A DNA stretch of 64,000 bases, from NCBI RefSeq assembly GCF_007676755.1, contig NZ_VEBK01000002.1:124001-188000 (forward strand), in the 5' to 3' direction. This document shows, piece by piece, positions 11,807 through 21,790 of this stretch. The position numbers were made by a program, and so were the translations under genes. A model generated the notes under the pieces. It saw nothing but the letters and a program-made list of their open reading frames with translations. It had not been told where the DNA came from and searched no databases. Every line of letters starts with the position of its first letter. Position 1 is the first letter of the stretch. Source of the stretch: Bacillus sp. FJAT-22090 (GTDB lineage Bacteria > Bacillota > Bacilli > Bacillales_A > Planococcaceae).

Positions 11807-12557
11807 CGTATAACCCTCCTAAATAAGCCTGTTGCACTGTTTCGTTTTCCATGATGTCAGCAGGCGTTCCGTCCGCTAGTAATCTTCCATTAAACAGCAC
11901 CATAATAGAATCAGATAGATCCATAATCATATCCATCTTGTGTTCAATCAATAAGATCGTTTTTTCACCAGTTTGTTTAATTTGTTTAATCACGTCTAGG
12001 ATTGCCGGGACCTCTTCTAAAGACATGCCGGCAGTTGGTTCATCTAACAGCAATACCTCAGTATCAAGTGCAAGTAGCATCGCAATTTCTAGTTTTCGTT
12101 TTTCCCCATGGGACAGTTGGTTAGCAAAAGCATTAGCTTTTTTCGAAAGTAGCACGGTTTCTAGCAATCTTGCCGCCTGTATATGGAGTTCTTTATATGC
12201 TTTGAAATGTCGAAACATTTGATATCGAATATTTTCTTTAGATTGGACCGCTAACCTTACATTTTCGATAACGGTAAGATTCGGAAACACATTTGTAATC
12301 TGAAAGGACCGTCCGAGTCCCTTTCGTGTCCGTTCAACGGAAGAATAATTCGCCATAGATTCCCCTCTAAAAAAAACATCTCCTTCGGTAGGCTTCAGCT
12401 CTCCGCTTATCAAGTTGAAAAAAGTCGTCTTTCCAGCGCCGTTAGGGCCGATAATCGATTTAAAATGTTTTTCAGGCATCACAAAATTCACTTTATCAAC
12501 AGCAGTCTGTCCGCCAAACTTTATCGTTAAATTCTCTGTTTTCAGTATTGGTTCCAA
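11790..12557 (-). CDS. livG: ABC transporter ATPase LivG
   Basis: ATPase of about 255 aa with Walker A GPNGAGKTTF, signature LSHGEKRKLEIA and Walker B LLLDEPTAGMS. A TTG start at 12557 is proposed because AAGAAGGGGG lies 8-9 nt upstream, and the resulting length equals typical LivG. The longer in-frame ATG at 12608 would place the start inside a stable hairpin and add residues (MDNILPMESDRRRG) with no counterpart in the family. The hairpin lies directly upstream of the ribosome site. Confidence 0.88.
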   Translation of the reverse strand: MEPILKTENLTIKFGGQTAVDKVNFVMPEKHFKSIIGPNGAGKTTFFNLISGELKPTEGDVFFRGESMANYSSVERTRKGLGRSFQITNVFPNLTVIENVRLAVQSKENIRYQMFRHFKAYKELHIQAARLLETVLLSKKANAFANQLSHGEKRKLEIAMLLALDTEVLLLDEPTAGMSLEEVPAILDVIKQIKQTGEKTILLIEHKMDMIMDLSDSIMVLFNGRLLADGTPADIMENETVQQAYLGGLYDEHLA

Positions 12558-12575
12558 CTTCGTATTCCCCCTTCT

Positions 12576-12641
12576 TCTGTCGCTCTCCATAGGTAGGATA
12601 TTGTCCACCCTATGGAGAGCGACAGACCTGAATTTCAGGTC
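12576..12641 (-). repeat. Long perfect hairpin between binding-protein gene and livG
   Basis: Two 18-nt arms are perfectly complementary: 12576-12593 (TCTGTCGCTCTCCATAGG on the plus strand) and 12609-12626, with a 15-nt loop. A second small palindrome, GACCTGAATTTCAGGTC, at 12625-12641 abuts it. No T run follows on the minus strand, so this is not a normal terminator. The position between a solute-binding protein gene and its transporter genes suggests mRNA stabilisation or partial attenuation that gives more binding protein than permease. Confidence 0.85.
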
Positions 12642-12655
12642 GTCACTTCTTCATG

Positions 12656-13912
12656 TTATTTAGTGTTTAATATTGGTGGCTCGGTTTCTTCTGGTGATAA
12701 TTCTCTTATTAGTACCGGTACCGGATAGTCTACCCCCTCTTGTTTTTCTAGTTTAATAGAGTAAAGAGGTTGTAATGCTTGATGATCCTCCGGACGGAAT
12801 GTCATAGTACCTTTAGGTGTTTCAAATGACATTCCCTCCATTAGTTTGATCAGTTTAGTTCCATCTGCATCTCCTTCTGATTTTTTCAATGCTTCTACGA
12901 TGGATATAGCTGCAGACATGCCGCCAGGAGTGAACAAATCAGGCACTTGCCGGTTAAAGCGTTTTTTATGCTCTTCAACTAACCAATCATTTATTGGGTT
13001 ATCAGGTAGCGTATGATAATAAACCGAGAATCCTTCCATCCCAACTAAAGGTTCCATAATTGATAGCGCAGGAATATCCGGGGCTCCTGTAGAAATTTTG
13101 ATGCCTTTTTCTTGCAATTTTAAATCAGCAATTTGGTTCCACGGTGAGTTCGCACCTGCCCATACAACAAAGAGATAATCTGGTTTTTGTTGAATAATTT
13201 TTTGTAAATTGGATGTAAAGTCGGTAGCAGCTGGATCTGCATATTCTTCCAGTACAATTTCAGCACCAAGCTTTTCAGCTGCTGCTTTAAATGCCGCTAT
13301 ACCATCCCAACCGAATGAATAGTCTGGTGCAAAAGTGGCGATTTTAACACCTGGACCTGCAATTGCTGCTGCACCTGCTACTGCATCTTGTGAAGAATTA
13401 CGGGCTGTTCGGAAAATATATGGGTTAAACTCTGAACCCGTAATACTATCTGCTACAGCAGGTTCAACAATCATGATTTTCTCGTATTCTTCTGCTAGCG
13501 GAAGAACTGCTAATGTGTCCCCCGAACTAGAGGAGCCAACAAGAAAATCTACTTCATCTTCTTCTAGTAGCTTAGTAGCCTTTTGTACAGCGACTTCGGG
13601 CTTCGTTTCAGTGTCTTCGAAAATGACTTCAATTTTCTTACCCGCGACTTCCATCGTTCCACCTGTCGCATATTCCAGACCCAATTCAAACCCATTTTTT
13701 GTTTGCTTTCCATAAGACTCTAGTGCTCCAGTTATAGATGCAAGGACTCCAATTTTTATCGTCCCGGCATTTTCCTTCACTTCCCCTGTTACTGGAGTTG
13801 TTCCTTCATCTTTATTTTCATCTACTTGCGTGGTATTTGTTTTATCGCTACAAGCAGCACTGAAAATTAGGACGAATACAAACATCAACATTAAGACCCA
13901 TTTTTTTGGCAT
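12656..13912 (-). CDS. Solute-binding lipoprotein of the LivK type
   Basis: 418-aa periplasmic-binding-fold protein (Peripla_BP_6 type) for the HAAT importer. The N-terminus is a lipoprotein signal (KWVLMLMFVFVLIFSAAC) with the lipobox Cys at about residue 21. The mature protein begins after a Thr/Asp/Glu-rich linker with TIKIGVLASITGALESYGK. FLVGSSSSGDTLAVLPLAEEY is the usual ligand-site region. It is the first transporter gene, preceded by a cre box and paired repeats. The ligand is unknown. Confidence 0.92.
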   Translation of the reverse strand: MPKKWVLMLMFVFVLIFSAACSDKTNTTQVDENKDEGTTPVTGEVKENAGTIKIGVLASITGALESYGKQTKNGFELGLEYATGGTMEVAGKKIEVIFEDTETKPEVAVQKATKLLEEDEVDFLVGSSSSGDTLAVLPLAEEYEKIMIVEPAVADSITGSEFNPYIFRTARNSSQDAVAGAAAIAGPGVKIATFAPDYSFGWDGIAAFKAAAEKLGAEIVLEEYADPAATDFTSNLQKIIQQKPDYLFVVWAGANSPWNQIADLKLQEKGIKISTGAPDIPALSIMEPLVGMEGFSVYYHTLPDNPINDWLVEEHKKRFNRQVPDLFTPGGMSAAISIVEALKKSEGDADGTKLIKLMEGMSFETPKGTMTFRPEDHQALQPLYSIKLEKQEGVDYPVPVLIRELSPEETEPPILNTK

Positions 13913-13934
13913 GTAAATCCCACTTTAATCCATT

Positions 13935-13948
13935 TGTAAGCGTTCTCA
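13935..13948 (+). promoter_or_regulatory. Catabolite-responsive element (cre)
   Basis: TGTAAGCGTTCTCA matches the B. subtilis cre consensus TGWAANCGNTNWCA at all 14 positions. It lies 22 bp before the start of the solute-binding protein gene and downstream of the probable -10 at 13961-13966. CcpA bound there would block transcription, consistent with a catabolic operon silenced by preferred sugars. Confidence 0.75.
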
Positions 13949-13960
13949 TGCTTCTGTTTT

Positions 13961-13994
13961 ATCTTACATAACAGGAGTTACAAAAAAGTTACAA
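13961..13994 (-). promoter_or_regulatory. Probable SARP-type activator site and promoter
   Basis: On the minus strand the heptamer TTGTAAC occurs twice (13988-13994 and 13977-13983) at exactly 11 bp spacing. A possible -10 TAAGAT follows at 13966-13961. Heptameric direct repeats with 11-bp period just upstream of the -10 are the known binding layout of SARP/BTAD activators. The adjacent upstream gene encodes a BTAD-domain regulator. There is no good -35 hexamer, as expected for an activator-dependent promoter. Confidence 0.6.
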
Positions 13995-14027
13995 AAAAAC
14001 CGTTTGCATTAAGCAAACGATTTTTTA
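13993..14027 (-). terminator. Terminator after the BTAD regulator gene
   Basis: The stem CGTTTGC / GCAAACG (14001-14007 and 14013-14019) is flanked by T runs on both strands. On the minus strand GGTTTTTTTG follows the stem, ending the regulator transcript just before the promoter of the transport operon. Confidence 0.85.
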
Positions 14028-14042
14028 GCGTAAGTACAAAGC

Positions 14043-17000
14043 TCATCCATGGCTTATAATCATTTCATACATTTGAATGGTTGTATTCATCGGCTCAATA
14101 TTTAGCTCATCTTCGAGTACTGCCACACACCTTTCATACCATTTTACAGCCTGGCTTCTGTTCTGTTTCTGATAAAACGCGAACATCAACAATCGGTAAG
14201 CTTCTTCCCAGGTAGGATCTTTTTTTAGTAGTTGTTCCGCCCAATAAATCGTTCGATCAAATTCTTTTAATCGTGTAGATGTCTGTGCCAGTCGCTCTAG
14301 TACAAGAACATATTGCTGCCGTGCCTTTTCACGCTCATGTAAAATCCAATCGATAGTTGTTTTATTTTCCAGCAATTCTCCTTCATATAATTTTACAGCT
14401 TTCAATAATAGATCTTTACATAAAGTCGGATTATGTTCATCTCTCCCTTTTTCAGCTAATTTCATAAATGTTTCTAAGTCACTTTCTATGACTGCTTTAG
14501 GGTTTAAACGGTACATCGATTGTTTGCGGATAACAAAATACGAGTCCTCCCTTGCTACCCTATTTGGTTCGATTACTTTCAGTAAAGAATTTAACGTCAC
14601 TTTAAAATCACGATCCATTGTTTTTTCGTCATTTTCTCCCCATAATGCACGCATTAATTCTTCTTTTGGAACAAAACGATTTTTCTGCAAATATAGATAG
14701 GTCAACAGTTCTTTAGATTTATCCCTTTGCCATTTCCGTTCGTCAACTTCTTTTCTTCCCATAAACAAAACAAATGATCCTAGTAGCCGCAGATTGAGTT
14801 GGTATCCAGGATAAGTGATACTTGTATCAATTGACAACGTCGTCGCAATCTGGTGTAAATGGATATCATTTGACTGCTTGAAGCATATCTTTTGGATAAG
14901 TGGTAAGTTCATCTGTAAATCTGCCGGTCCAAATATCGTTCTACTCTGAACAAAAAAGTGAAAGTTATGTTGGACACATATGTCAGCAAATCTTTGTGCA
15001 TGCCGGATCTGGTCTTCCTCTATTCCTAAACGGCTACATATACACATCAACCAATAGTTGGCAATCATTTCTCCGTAGACATCCCCTCCACTTATAAAGT
15101 GCCCAATTGCTTCGGATCCAACTTGTATAGCCTGTTCAAACTGTTCATGTTCAAAATATACGATAGTTAAACAAAGTAAAATATACGCAGACAGCCAATA
15201 ATCATTTCCTGTATTCGTTTCTTGCAATCCTTTTTTTCCGTAGGAAATTGCTTCTTGAAGCCTTCCTTGTCTGGACTTAATCATGGCTAAGCCCATGTAT
15301 GGTTCCGCTTTTGCCCTAGATACGCTCAATTCATCCATCCTTTGAATTGCTTTCATATAGTAGGTTTCGGGGCATTCCAAATCCAGGGGATTGGCTAAAA
15401 ATTCTGCATGTCCTTTCCTGATCCAACCTACCGCTTCAACAAATCCAGATTTTTCTCGTATCCCCATTTCAATTCCTTTATTTGCAGAATGTATTGCTTT
15501 CTCCATCTGTCCAGATAGGGAATAAATGAAGGATAATAATACTTCTGTTTCTCTATGGGAGTCAGGTAAACCTTTTTCATCTTTCATTCGATTTTCTAAA
15601 ACGTGTTGCGCCTCATTCAATTGGACTGTCCGCAGTAAAATACGAGCATCTAAGTTTCCTTCTTTTATAACAGCGGCCTCCAGCTGCTCTTGCGTAACCA
15701 ATTTCCTCGCATCATTTGCTCTTCCCAGGTTCACTAAATTTTCAACAAGTAATCGTTTTAAAAATAGTCGTTCTGATTGATGGATTTCCTCACTTTTATC
15801 TGCCCATTTCACTGCCTCTTCCAAATAACCTTTTGCAAGGGCAGGCTGTATCGTGTCTAAATAAATATGTGCTATCCCAGCATTAGACCGACTAACAAAT
15901 TGAATATCTTGGTTTTCTGTTGCTCTCTTCAAACATGCCTTATATGACCTTCTTGCCTTTTCGTAAAATGCTCGGTAGCGATGACATTCACCTTCAAAAT
16001 AATAAAGCTCATAAAACTGTTTTCTAGCTTCTATTGAAAAATGATCTTTCAGCAAGTCCAGTAACCAGTCAAATTGACCAGCTTTGATCATATTTCCTGC
16101 AAACGAGATGACTATTTCTCCCAAGAAGATTTCATCTTTTGTTTTAACAGCATGGTGTATCGCCTGTACAATATTATTTTTTTCTTTAAAATAATTTGCT
16201 GCTTTTTTATGGTTATCATAGTAAACGCTTATGTCCTTTTGTATCCACTTGTCTTCTAGAAATTGCTGGAATAGAGCATGAAAGCGGTATGCGTTTGTCT
16301 CGCTTAATCGCTGAATGAATGCATTACTCGTTGACAGTCTGTCTAGCTTTTCGGCTTCTACTTTTCCAAAAAAATCTTGTATTTCTTTTACATTGAACAA
16401 TTGGAAAATACTAAAGTTCAATAACGATTGCTGGTCTTCGGGTGACATGAACGAGAAAACTTCCTCAGACAAATAAGAGAACAAATCTTTTAATGCAGGA
16501 TCGAAAAATTGTGTGATTTGCTTATTTGTCTCTGCCACCTGCATAGCAAGTAGATGGATAGCGATTGCCCATCCTTCTGTCAGTCTCATGATTTCTGATG
16601 CTTCTTCCAAGGAGATGATCTTGTCGAAATAATCCTCAAAAAAAACTTGAATTTCTTCTTCTGAAAACATAAAGTCAGCTTCAATTATTTCTGTTAATTG
16701 CCCATTTAATTTCATTTTCAGTAAAATAGACCACTTTGGGCGTATGCGCGAGGCTACGATCAAGTGAACCTTTGGAGGTAGAAACTCGATTATTTTCTCT
16801 ACTATATAATTGATAGAAAATACATGGTCCACTAAATGATAGTCATCTAGCACAATACAGAAAGGCTCTTCTAGAATAGAGAGCTCATTACTAAATAAGG
16901 AGTACCAATGCGTTAGTTCTGCTTCTTTTGGATACATAGATAGCAAATCACTATCCATTAAGCTTTTACCAAAAGTAGGTATTACTTTTTTTATGCTTTG

Positions 17001-17252
17001 AACTAAATAGTTTAAAAATGGAAGAATATCGTCGTCTTCTTCTGTTATCGTATACCAAGAAAATTTTTCTCTTGAGTCAGAATAATATTGTGCCAGAGCA
17101 GAACTTTTTCCAAATCCTGCACCACTATGTAAGAGGGAAAGTTTGTTTCGGGAACTTGTTTTTAGCTTTTTAATAAGGGACGATCTTCTCATATAGAAAG
17201 AAGAGGCTATAGGTGGGGTTAGTTTAGACATAATTATCGTTGGTTGTATCAT
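14043..17252 (-). CDS. MalT-like STAND regulator with C-terminal OmpR-type DNA-binding and BTAD domains
   Basis: 1069-aa cytoplasmic signal-transduction ATPase and transcription activator. Walker A HSGAGFGKSSALAQ is near residue 45, and CIVLDDYHLVDH with LIVASRIRPKW are the Walker B/sensor segments of MalT-type NTPases. Residues about 390-820 form TPR-like helical repeats. From about residue 855 LRLLGSFVLFMGRKEVDE begins a winged-helix domain, followed by the BTAD helical domain. The start MIQPTIIMSKL is chosen for GGGAG at 8 nt. It probably senses a ligand of the downstream transport operon and activates it. Confidence 0.85.
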   Translation of the reverse strand: MIQPTIIMSKLTPPIASSFYMRRSSLIKKLKTSSRNKLSLLHSGAGFGKSSALAQYYSDSREKFSWYTITEEDDDILPFLNYLVQSIKKVIPTFGKSLMDSDLLSMYPKEAELTHWYSLFSNELSILEEPFCIVLDDYHLVDHVFSINYIVEKIIEFLPPKVHLIVASRIRPKWSILLKMKLNGQLTEIIEADFMFSEEEIQVFFEDYFDKIISLEEASEIMRLTEGWAIAIHLLAMQVAETNKQITQFFDPALKDLFSYLSEEVFSFMSPEDQQSLLNFSIFQLFNVKEIQDFFGKVEAEKLDRLSTSNAFIQRLSETNAYRFHALFQQFLEDKWIQKDISVYYDNHKKAANYFKEKNNIVQAIHHAVKTKDEIFLGEIVISFAGNMIKAGQFDWLLDLLKDHFSIEARKQFYELYYFEGECHRYRAFYEKARRSYKACLKRATENQDIQFVSRSNAGIAHIYLDTIQPALAKGYLEEAVKWADKSEEIHQSERLFLKRLLVENLVNLGRANDARKLVTQEQLEAAVIKEGNLDARILLRTVQLNEAQHVLENRMKDEKGLPDSHRETEVLLSFIYSLSGQMEKAIHSANKGIEMGIREKSGFVEAVGWIRKGHAEFLANPLDLECPETYYMKAIQRMDELSVSRAKAEPYMGLAMIKSRQGRLQEAISYGKKGLQETNTGNDYWLSAYILLCLTIVYFEHEQFEQAIQVGSEAIGHFISGGDVYGEMIANYWLMCICSRLGIEEDQIRHAQRFADICVQHNFHFFVQSRTIFGPADLQMNLPLIQKICFKQSNDIHLHQIATTLSIDTSITYPGYQLNLRLLGSFVLFMGRKEVDERKWQRDKSKELLTYLYLQKNRFVPKEELMRALWGENDEKTMDRDFKVTLNSLLKVIEPNRVAREDSYFVIRKQSMYRLNPKAVIESDLETFMKLAEKGRDEHNPTLCKDLLLKAVKLYEGELLENKTTIDWILHEREKARQQYVLVLERLAQTSTRLKEFDRTIYWAEQLLKKDPTWEEAYRLLMFAFYQKQNRSQAVKWYERCVAVLEDELNIEPMNTTIQMYEMIISHG

Positions 17253-17388
17253 TCTTAACGCTCCCATCAAATAACTTAATCTATTAAACTTATCCTATCA
17301 TATTAATATTCATAATTGAACGATAATTATGGTATAGTTAGGAATATAAAAATAGGATAAAATGCCATACAAATAAGGGGGCAAAATA

Positions 17389-17937
17389 ATGGAATTTCCC
17401 GTTTTAGAATCAGAGCATTTAAAACTGGTTGAAATAAAAGAAGAACACACAGATAGCATATATCGTATTTTTTCAAATTCAGAAGTAATAAAGTTTTATG
17501 GTATGGCACCTTTTACTCAGGTAGATGAGGCAAATAATCTGATTAACTCTTTTTCAAAAGGTTTTAAGGAAAATCGTTCAATTAGATGGGGCATTGTCCT
17601 AAAAGAAACTGAAGAAGTAATTGGAACAGTTGGCTTAAACAATCTAGTCCGAGCACAGAAACGTACTGAAATAGGGTATGATCTGCTCCCTGAATATTGG
17701 AGAAGAGGCATTGTTAGCGAAGCGGTTGAAACTGTGATTCGCTATTGCTTTAACGAATTAGCTCTTTTTCGCATTGCTGCTGTTACTTTCACAGAAAACG
17801 AATCCTCCTATAAGCTTTTACTGAAATTAGGTTTTCAGAAGGAAGGATTATTAAGGGGATATATTTATCAAAATGAGCAATCAAATGATACTTTTGTATT
17901 TTCTTTAATACAGCCTGAGTGGAGAAAATCCTTTTAA
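17389..17937 (+). CDS. GNAT N-acetyltransferase, RimJ/RimL type
   Basis: 182-aa acetyltransferase with an acetyl-CoA-binding segment EIGYDLLPEYWRRGIVSEAV near residues 90-110 and the ENESSYKLLLKLGF helix typical of ribosomal-protein-alanine acetyltransferase-like GNATs. A good AAGGGGG site precedes the ATG. It is a lone gene, divergent from the large regulator. Substrate unknown. Confidence 0.88.
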   Translation: MEFPVLESEHLKLVEIKEEHTDSIYRIFSNSEVIKFYGMAPFTQVDEANNLINSFSKGFKENRSIRWGIVLKETEEVIGTVGLNNLVRAQKRTEIGYDLLPEYWRRGIVSEAVETVIRYCFNELALFRIAAVTFTENESSYKLLLKLGFQKEGLLRGYIYQNEQSNDTFVFSLIQPEWRKSF

Positions 17938-17947
17938 CATAGTTGTC

Positions 17948-18388
17948 TTACCAATTGATACTCTCGTCATTACTAACTTTTACTTGAAATATTTGAGGAT
18001 CTAAGCTATTTTTGATGATATAGTCATTAAAAATGGCTATTATCTCTTTCTGTTTATGTTCATTTGCTTCTCTATTTGCTAATACTACTTTCACTAATAT
18101 TTGATCCTTTGCATTTATTCCTACGAGAATATGGTGTTCATATCCTTTTTCTTTTAATCGATCACCAACTTGTTCATACAGCCCGCCTTGTTCCATTAGC
18201 GTAATTTGCAAAATTTGAGTTTCGACTGAGCCTAGTTGAAATAACGGCGAGCAAATATCTACAATCTTTTTAGATGTTGGTGTATATACGATTAAAGCGA
18301 TAGAGAGAAGGATCAAGAAAAAACCTATTAGTAAATTCTTTTTTCTTCTTTTCGTCTCATTCACTCCTACTCTTTTTAGAATAATCAT
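17948..18388 (-). CDS. Hypothetical single-pass membrane protein
   Basis: About 146 aa. A basic N-terminus (ETKRRKKN) leads into one membrane helix (LLIGFFLILLSIALIVY), then a soluble domain of about 100 residues outside the membrane. Not recognised. The first ATG lacks a clear ribosome site and an internal GTG start (VNETKRRKK) is possible, so the N-terminus is uncertain. Its stop lies 10 bp from the convergent GNAT gene. Confidence 0.6.
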   Translation of the reverse strand: MIILKRVGVNETKRRKKNLLIGFFLILLSIALIVYTPTSKKIVDICSPLFQLGSVETQILQITLMEQGGLYEQVGDRLKEKGYEHHILVGINAKDQILVKVVLANREANEHKQKEIIAIFNDYIIKNSLDPQIFQVKVSNDESINW

Positions 18389-18420
18389 ATGATTTATCGG
18401 TAGAAGCTATTCGAAATAAC

Positions 18421-18455
18421 AAAAAGGCCTAATTCATACGAATTAGGCCTTTTAA
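18421..18455 (-). terminator. Terminator of the aconitase gene
   Basis: AAAAGGCCTAATTC and GAATTAGGCCTTTT form a 14-bp stem with a 4-nt loop. T-rich sides occur on both strands. Confidence 0.9.
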
Positions 18456-18461
18456 CGTTTA

Positions 18462-21170
18462 TTATCCTTCTAATACTTTATTACGTAGAACCATTTGTAG
18501 GATACCACCATGACGGTAGTAATCTACTTCTACTTCTGAGTCGAAACGAGCAAGTACATTGAAGACTTTTTCAGTACCGTCTTCAGCTTTTGCTGTTACT
18601 TGTAGAATATCACGAGGTTTTACACCTTCTGCAATATTGATACTAATTTCTTCTTTACCAGTTAAACCTAAAGTTTCAGCATTTTCACCAGGTAAGAAAT
18701 TAAGTGGTAAAACACCCATCATTACAAGATTTGAACGGTGAATACGTTCAAAGCTTTCAGTAATTACTGCTTTGATACCTAAAAGATTAGTTCCTTTTGC
18801 TGCCCAGTCACGAGATGATCCCATTCCGTAATCTTTTCCACCAAGTACTACTAAACCAGTACCCGCTTCTTGATATTTCATTGCAGCATCATATATTGGC
18901 ATAATTTCTCCTGTTGGCCAGTAAGTTGTGTATCCACCTTCTGTACCAGGAGCTACTTGGTTACGGATACGAATATTTGCAAACGTACCACGCATCATAA
19001 CTTCATGGTTACCACGGCGTGAACCGTATGAGTTGAAGTCACGTACTTCTACCCCATTTTCGCGCAAGTATTTACCTGCCGGCGTATCTTTACCAATCGC
19101 ACCAGCTGGTGAAATATGGTCAGTCGTAATTGAATCCCCAAATTTCGCAACTACACGAAGGCCAGCAAGTGTTTGGATATCACCTGGCTTTTTCGATAGT
19201 CCTTGGAAGAATGGTGGATTTTGAATATACGTTGATGTGTTATCGAATGTATATAATGATTCAGTTGAAGTTTCAATCGCATTCCATGCTTCGTTCTCGT
19301 CAAACACACGTGCATATTCTTTTTGGAATAATTCACGTGTAACCACTTTATTAAGCACAGCATTTACTTCTTCAGTTGAAGGCCAAATATCAGCAAAGAA
19401 CACGTCATTGCCATCTTTGTCTTTACCGAATGAATCTTTTTGTAAGTCGATATCTACTGTTCCAGCAAGTGCATAAGCAACAACTAATGGTGGTGAAGCC
19501 AAGTAGTTCGCTTTTACTAGTGGATGTACACGACCTTCAAAGTTACGGTTACCAGAAAGAACAGATGTTACGAACAAATCTTCATCAATGATTGCTTTTT
19601 CAATTTCTGGAAGTAAGGGACCAGAGTTACCGATACATGTAGTACATCCGTAACCAACAGTATTGAAGCCAATTTTATCTAGATATTCGTTTAATCCTGA
19701 ATCTTCTAGATAACCAGTAACAACTTTTGAACCTGGTGCTAATGATGTTTTAACATAAGCAGGTACCGTTAATCCTTTTTCAACTGCTTTTTTCGCAACT
19801 AAACCAGCAGCTAGCATTACATATGGGTTAGATGTATTTGTACAAGAAGTGATTGCAGCGATTGCTACAGCACCAGTCGGTATTTCTACATCGCCATCTG
19901 CAAATTTAGCAGTTGCTGTTTTATCGAATTCTTTTTCTGTTAAACCGAAACCTTGTGTACCTTGAGGAGCAACAACTGCTTCATGGTAACGAGCTTTCAT
20001 ATCAGAAAGAGGAATTAAATCTTGTGGACGTTTTGGTCCAGAAAGGTTTGCTTCGATTTGTGTCAAGTCAATTTCAATTACATCTGTGTAAACCGGTTCT
20101 AATGTTGGATCAAAGAACATATCATTTGCTTTTAAGTAAGCTTCTACTACAGCGATGTGCTCCTCGTCGCGACCAGTTAAACGTAAGTAATTAAGTGATT
20201 CTTCGTCGATTGCGAAGTAACCACAAGTTGCCCCATATTCTGGAGCCATGTTTGCAATTGTTGCACGGTCAGCAAGTGGTAATTTAGATACCCCAGGACC
20301 AAAGAATTCTACAAATTTACCAACTACACCACGTTGACGCAATACTTGTGTAACTTTAAGTGCTAAGTCAGTAGCAGTCGTGCCGTTTGGAAGGTCCCCA
20401 GTTAACTTAACCCCAATTACTTCAGGAATTGGGAAGTATGAAGGTTGGCCAAGCATTCCAGCTTCCGCTTCGATACCACCTACACCCCAACCTAAAACAC
20501 CAAGACCATTGATCATTGTTGTATGTGAGTCAGTACCTACTACTGAATCTGGGAAAGTTTCTAATATGCCATCAGCATCTTCATTTACATGCACGATTGG
20601 AGCCAAGTATTCTAAGTTTACTTGGTGAACAATACCTGTTGCTGGTGGAACAGCACGGAAATTATTGTATGATGTTTGAGCCCATTTTAAGAATTTATAA
20701 CGCTCTGCGTTACGCTCGAACTCAAGATCCATGTTTGCTTTTAGGGCAGTTGCAGTACCATATTTGTCTACTTGTACAGAGTGGTCAATTACAAGGTCTA
20801 CTGGGATAGCAGGATTGATCTTATCAGGATTACCACCCATTTCTTTCATTGCAGAACGCAAAGAAGCTAAGTCCACTACTACTGGTACACCAGTGAAATC
20901 TTGTAGTACTACGCGTGAAGGTTTAAAAGGTACTTCCGCTTCTGTATCAGCGTCTTTCCCCCATTTTGCTAATTGGTTTACATGATCATCTTTGATTACA
21001 TAGCCGTCATATTGACGTAAAACGGATTCTAATAATACTTTAATTGAATAAGGAAGGCGTGATACATTTGCGATTCCCGCTTCTTCTAATGCTGCTAAAC
21101 GGTAGTAGTTATACTCTTTACCATTTACAGAAAAAGAAGTACGGCTGTTGTGTAAATTACTTTTTGCCAT
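18462..21170 (-). CDS. citB: Aconitate hydratase (CitB/AcnA)
   Basis: 902-aa TCA-cycle enzyme interconverting citrate and isocitrate. The [4Fe-4S] ligands are the Cys in [15 protein letters not shown] and the two in [34 protein letters not shown] and the C-terminal swivel-domain [17 protein letters not shown] are canonical. Length is normal for Gram-positive AcnA, which also acts as an RNA-binding regulator when its cluster is lost. Monocistronic with its own terminator. Confidence 0.98.
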   Translation of the reverse strand: MAKSNLHNSRTSFSVNGKEYNYYRLAALEEAGIANVSRLPYSIKVLLESVLRQYDGYVIKDDHVNQLAKWGKDADTEAEVPFKPSRVVLQDFTGVPVVVDLASLRSAMKEMGGNPDKINPAIPVDLVIDHSVQVDKYGTATALKANMDLEFERNAERYKFLKWAQTSYNNFRAVPPATGIVHQVNLEYLAPIVHVNEDADGILETFPDSVVGTDSHTTMINGLGVLGWGVGGIEAEAGMLGQPSYFPIPEVIGVKLTGDLPNGTTATDLALKVTQVLRQRGVVGKFVEFFGPGVSKLPLADRATIANMAPEYGATCGYFAIDEESLNYLRLTGRDEEHIAVVEAYLKANDMFFDPTLEPVYTDVIEIDLTQIEANLSGPKRPQDLIPLSDMKARYHEAVVAPQGTQGFGLTEKEFDKTATAKFADGDVEIPTGAVAIAAITSCTNTSNPYVMLAAGLVAKKAVEKGLTVPAYVKTSLAPGSKVVTGYLEDSGLNEYLDKIGFNTVGYGCTTCIGNSGPLLPEIEKAIIDEDLFVTSVLSGNRNFEGRVHPLVKANYLASPPLVVAYALAGTVDIDLQKDSFGKDKDGNDVFFADIWPSTEEVNAVLNKVVTRELFQKEYARVFDENEAWNAIETSTESLYTFDNTSTYIQNPPFFQGLSKKPGDIQTLAGLRVVAKFGDSITTDHISPAGAIGKDTPAGKYLRENGVEVRDFNSYGSRRGNHEVMMRGTFANIRIRNQVAPGTEGGYTTYWPTGEIMPIYDAAMKYQEAGTGLVVLGGKDYGMGSSRDWAAKGTNLLGIKAVITESFERIHRSNLVMMGVLPLNFLPGENAETLGLTGKEEISINIAEGVKPRDILQVTAKAEDGTEKVFNVLARFDSEVEVDYYRHGGILQMVLRNKVLEG

Positions 21171-21286
21171 TTCTTTTCCTCCTAATGTCTATTGAAAAGA
21201 CTCTATTCTAGTGACTTCTCTCCAAATTCAATCATACTCGAATAAAGTCTATAAGTAAATTACATTAATATTATAATAAGTGATAA

Positions 21287-21790
21287 TTATTTCTTATGAC
21301 CTTTTATCTTCTCAATTGTTTTTTCTAATTGCTTTAAATGTCTCTTTTCATGCAGACCTACGAAAGGAAACCACTGAATAAGTGGTACTTTTCCAAAAAC
21401 GGGGTGTTTTAAAGATTTAGATCTTAGGTCAATCAGATTGCTAGAGGTATAAACAGAGAGCAACTCCATTCTCGCTTCGTGGAGCAATGCTTTCATTTCA
21501 TCTTTTGTTTGGTAGTCAGAAGTTGGGACTGTATGGCTTGGTGCCTTAACTTTTACAAACCGCAACGTCGAAATTTGTATTGGCTTTTTCTTTGCTTTAG
21601 GACTATTTGGATCAGCCAGTTGTGCTTTAATACCTTTCGTAATCGTTTTTTCCATCTTTACTAAATGTTCAATAATTTCTTTTGGAGACCAAGTTTCGGC
21701 GTCTGGTTTTTTGTTAAATTCTAATTCTGTTAGTGTATCTACCTGTTGAAACAAGGCAGCTCTTATTTCATTATTTTTTTCGATAAACAT
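21287..21790 (-). CDS. DinB-like four-helix protein
   Basis: 167-aa protein of the DinB/YfiT-like superfamily. An N-terminal helix (NNEIRAALFQQVDTL) is followed by WSPKEIIEHLVKMEK, which carries the first metal-site His, and a C-terminal VGLHEKRHLKQLEK with two more His at the usual spacing. These three His would hold a divalent metal. Members include thiol-dependent S-transferases and damage-induced proteins. The substrate is unknown. Confidence 0.82.
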   Translation of the reverse strand: MFIEKNNEIRAALFQQVDTLTELEFNKKPDAETWSPKEIIEHLVKMEKTITKGIKAQLADPNSPKAKKKPIQISTLRFVKVKAPSHTVPTSDYQTKDEMKALLHEARMELLSVYTSSNLIDLRSKSLKHPVFGKVPLIQWFPFVGLHEKRHLKQLEKTIEKIKGHKK

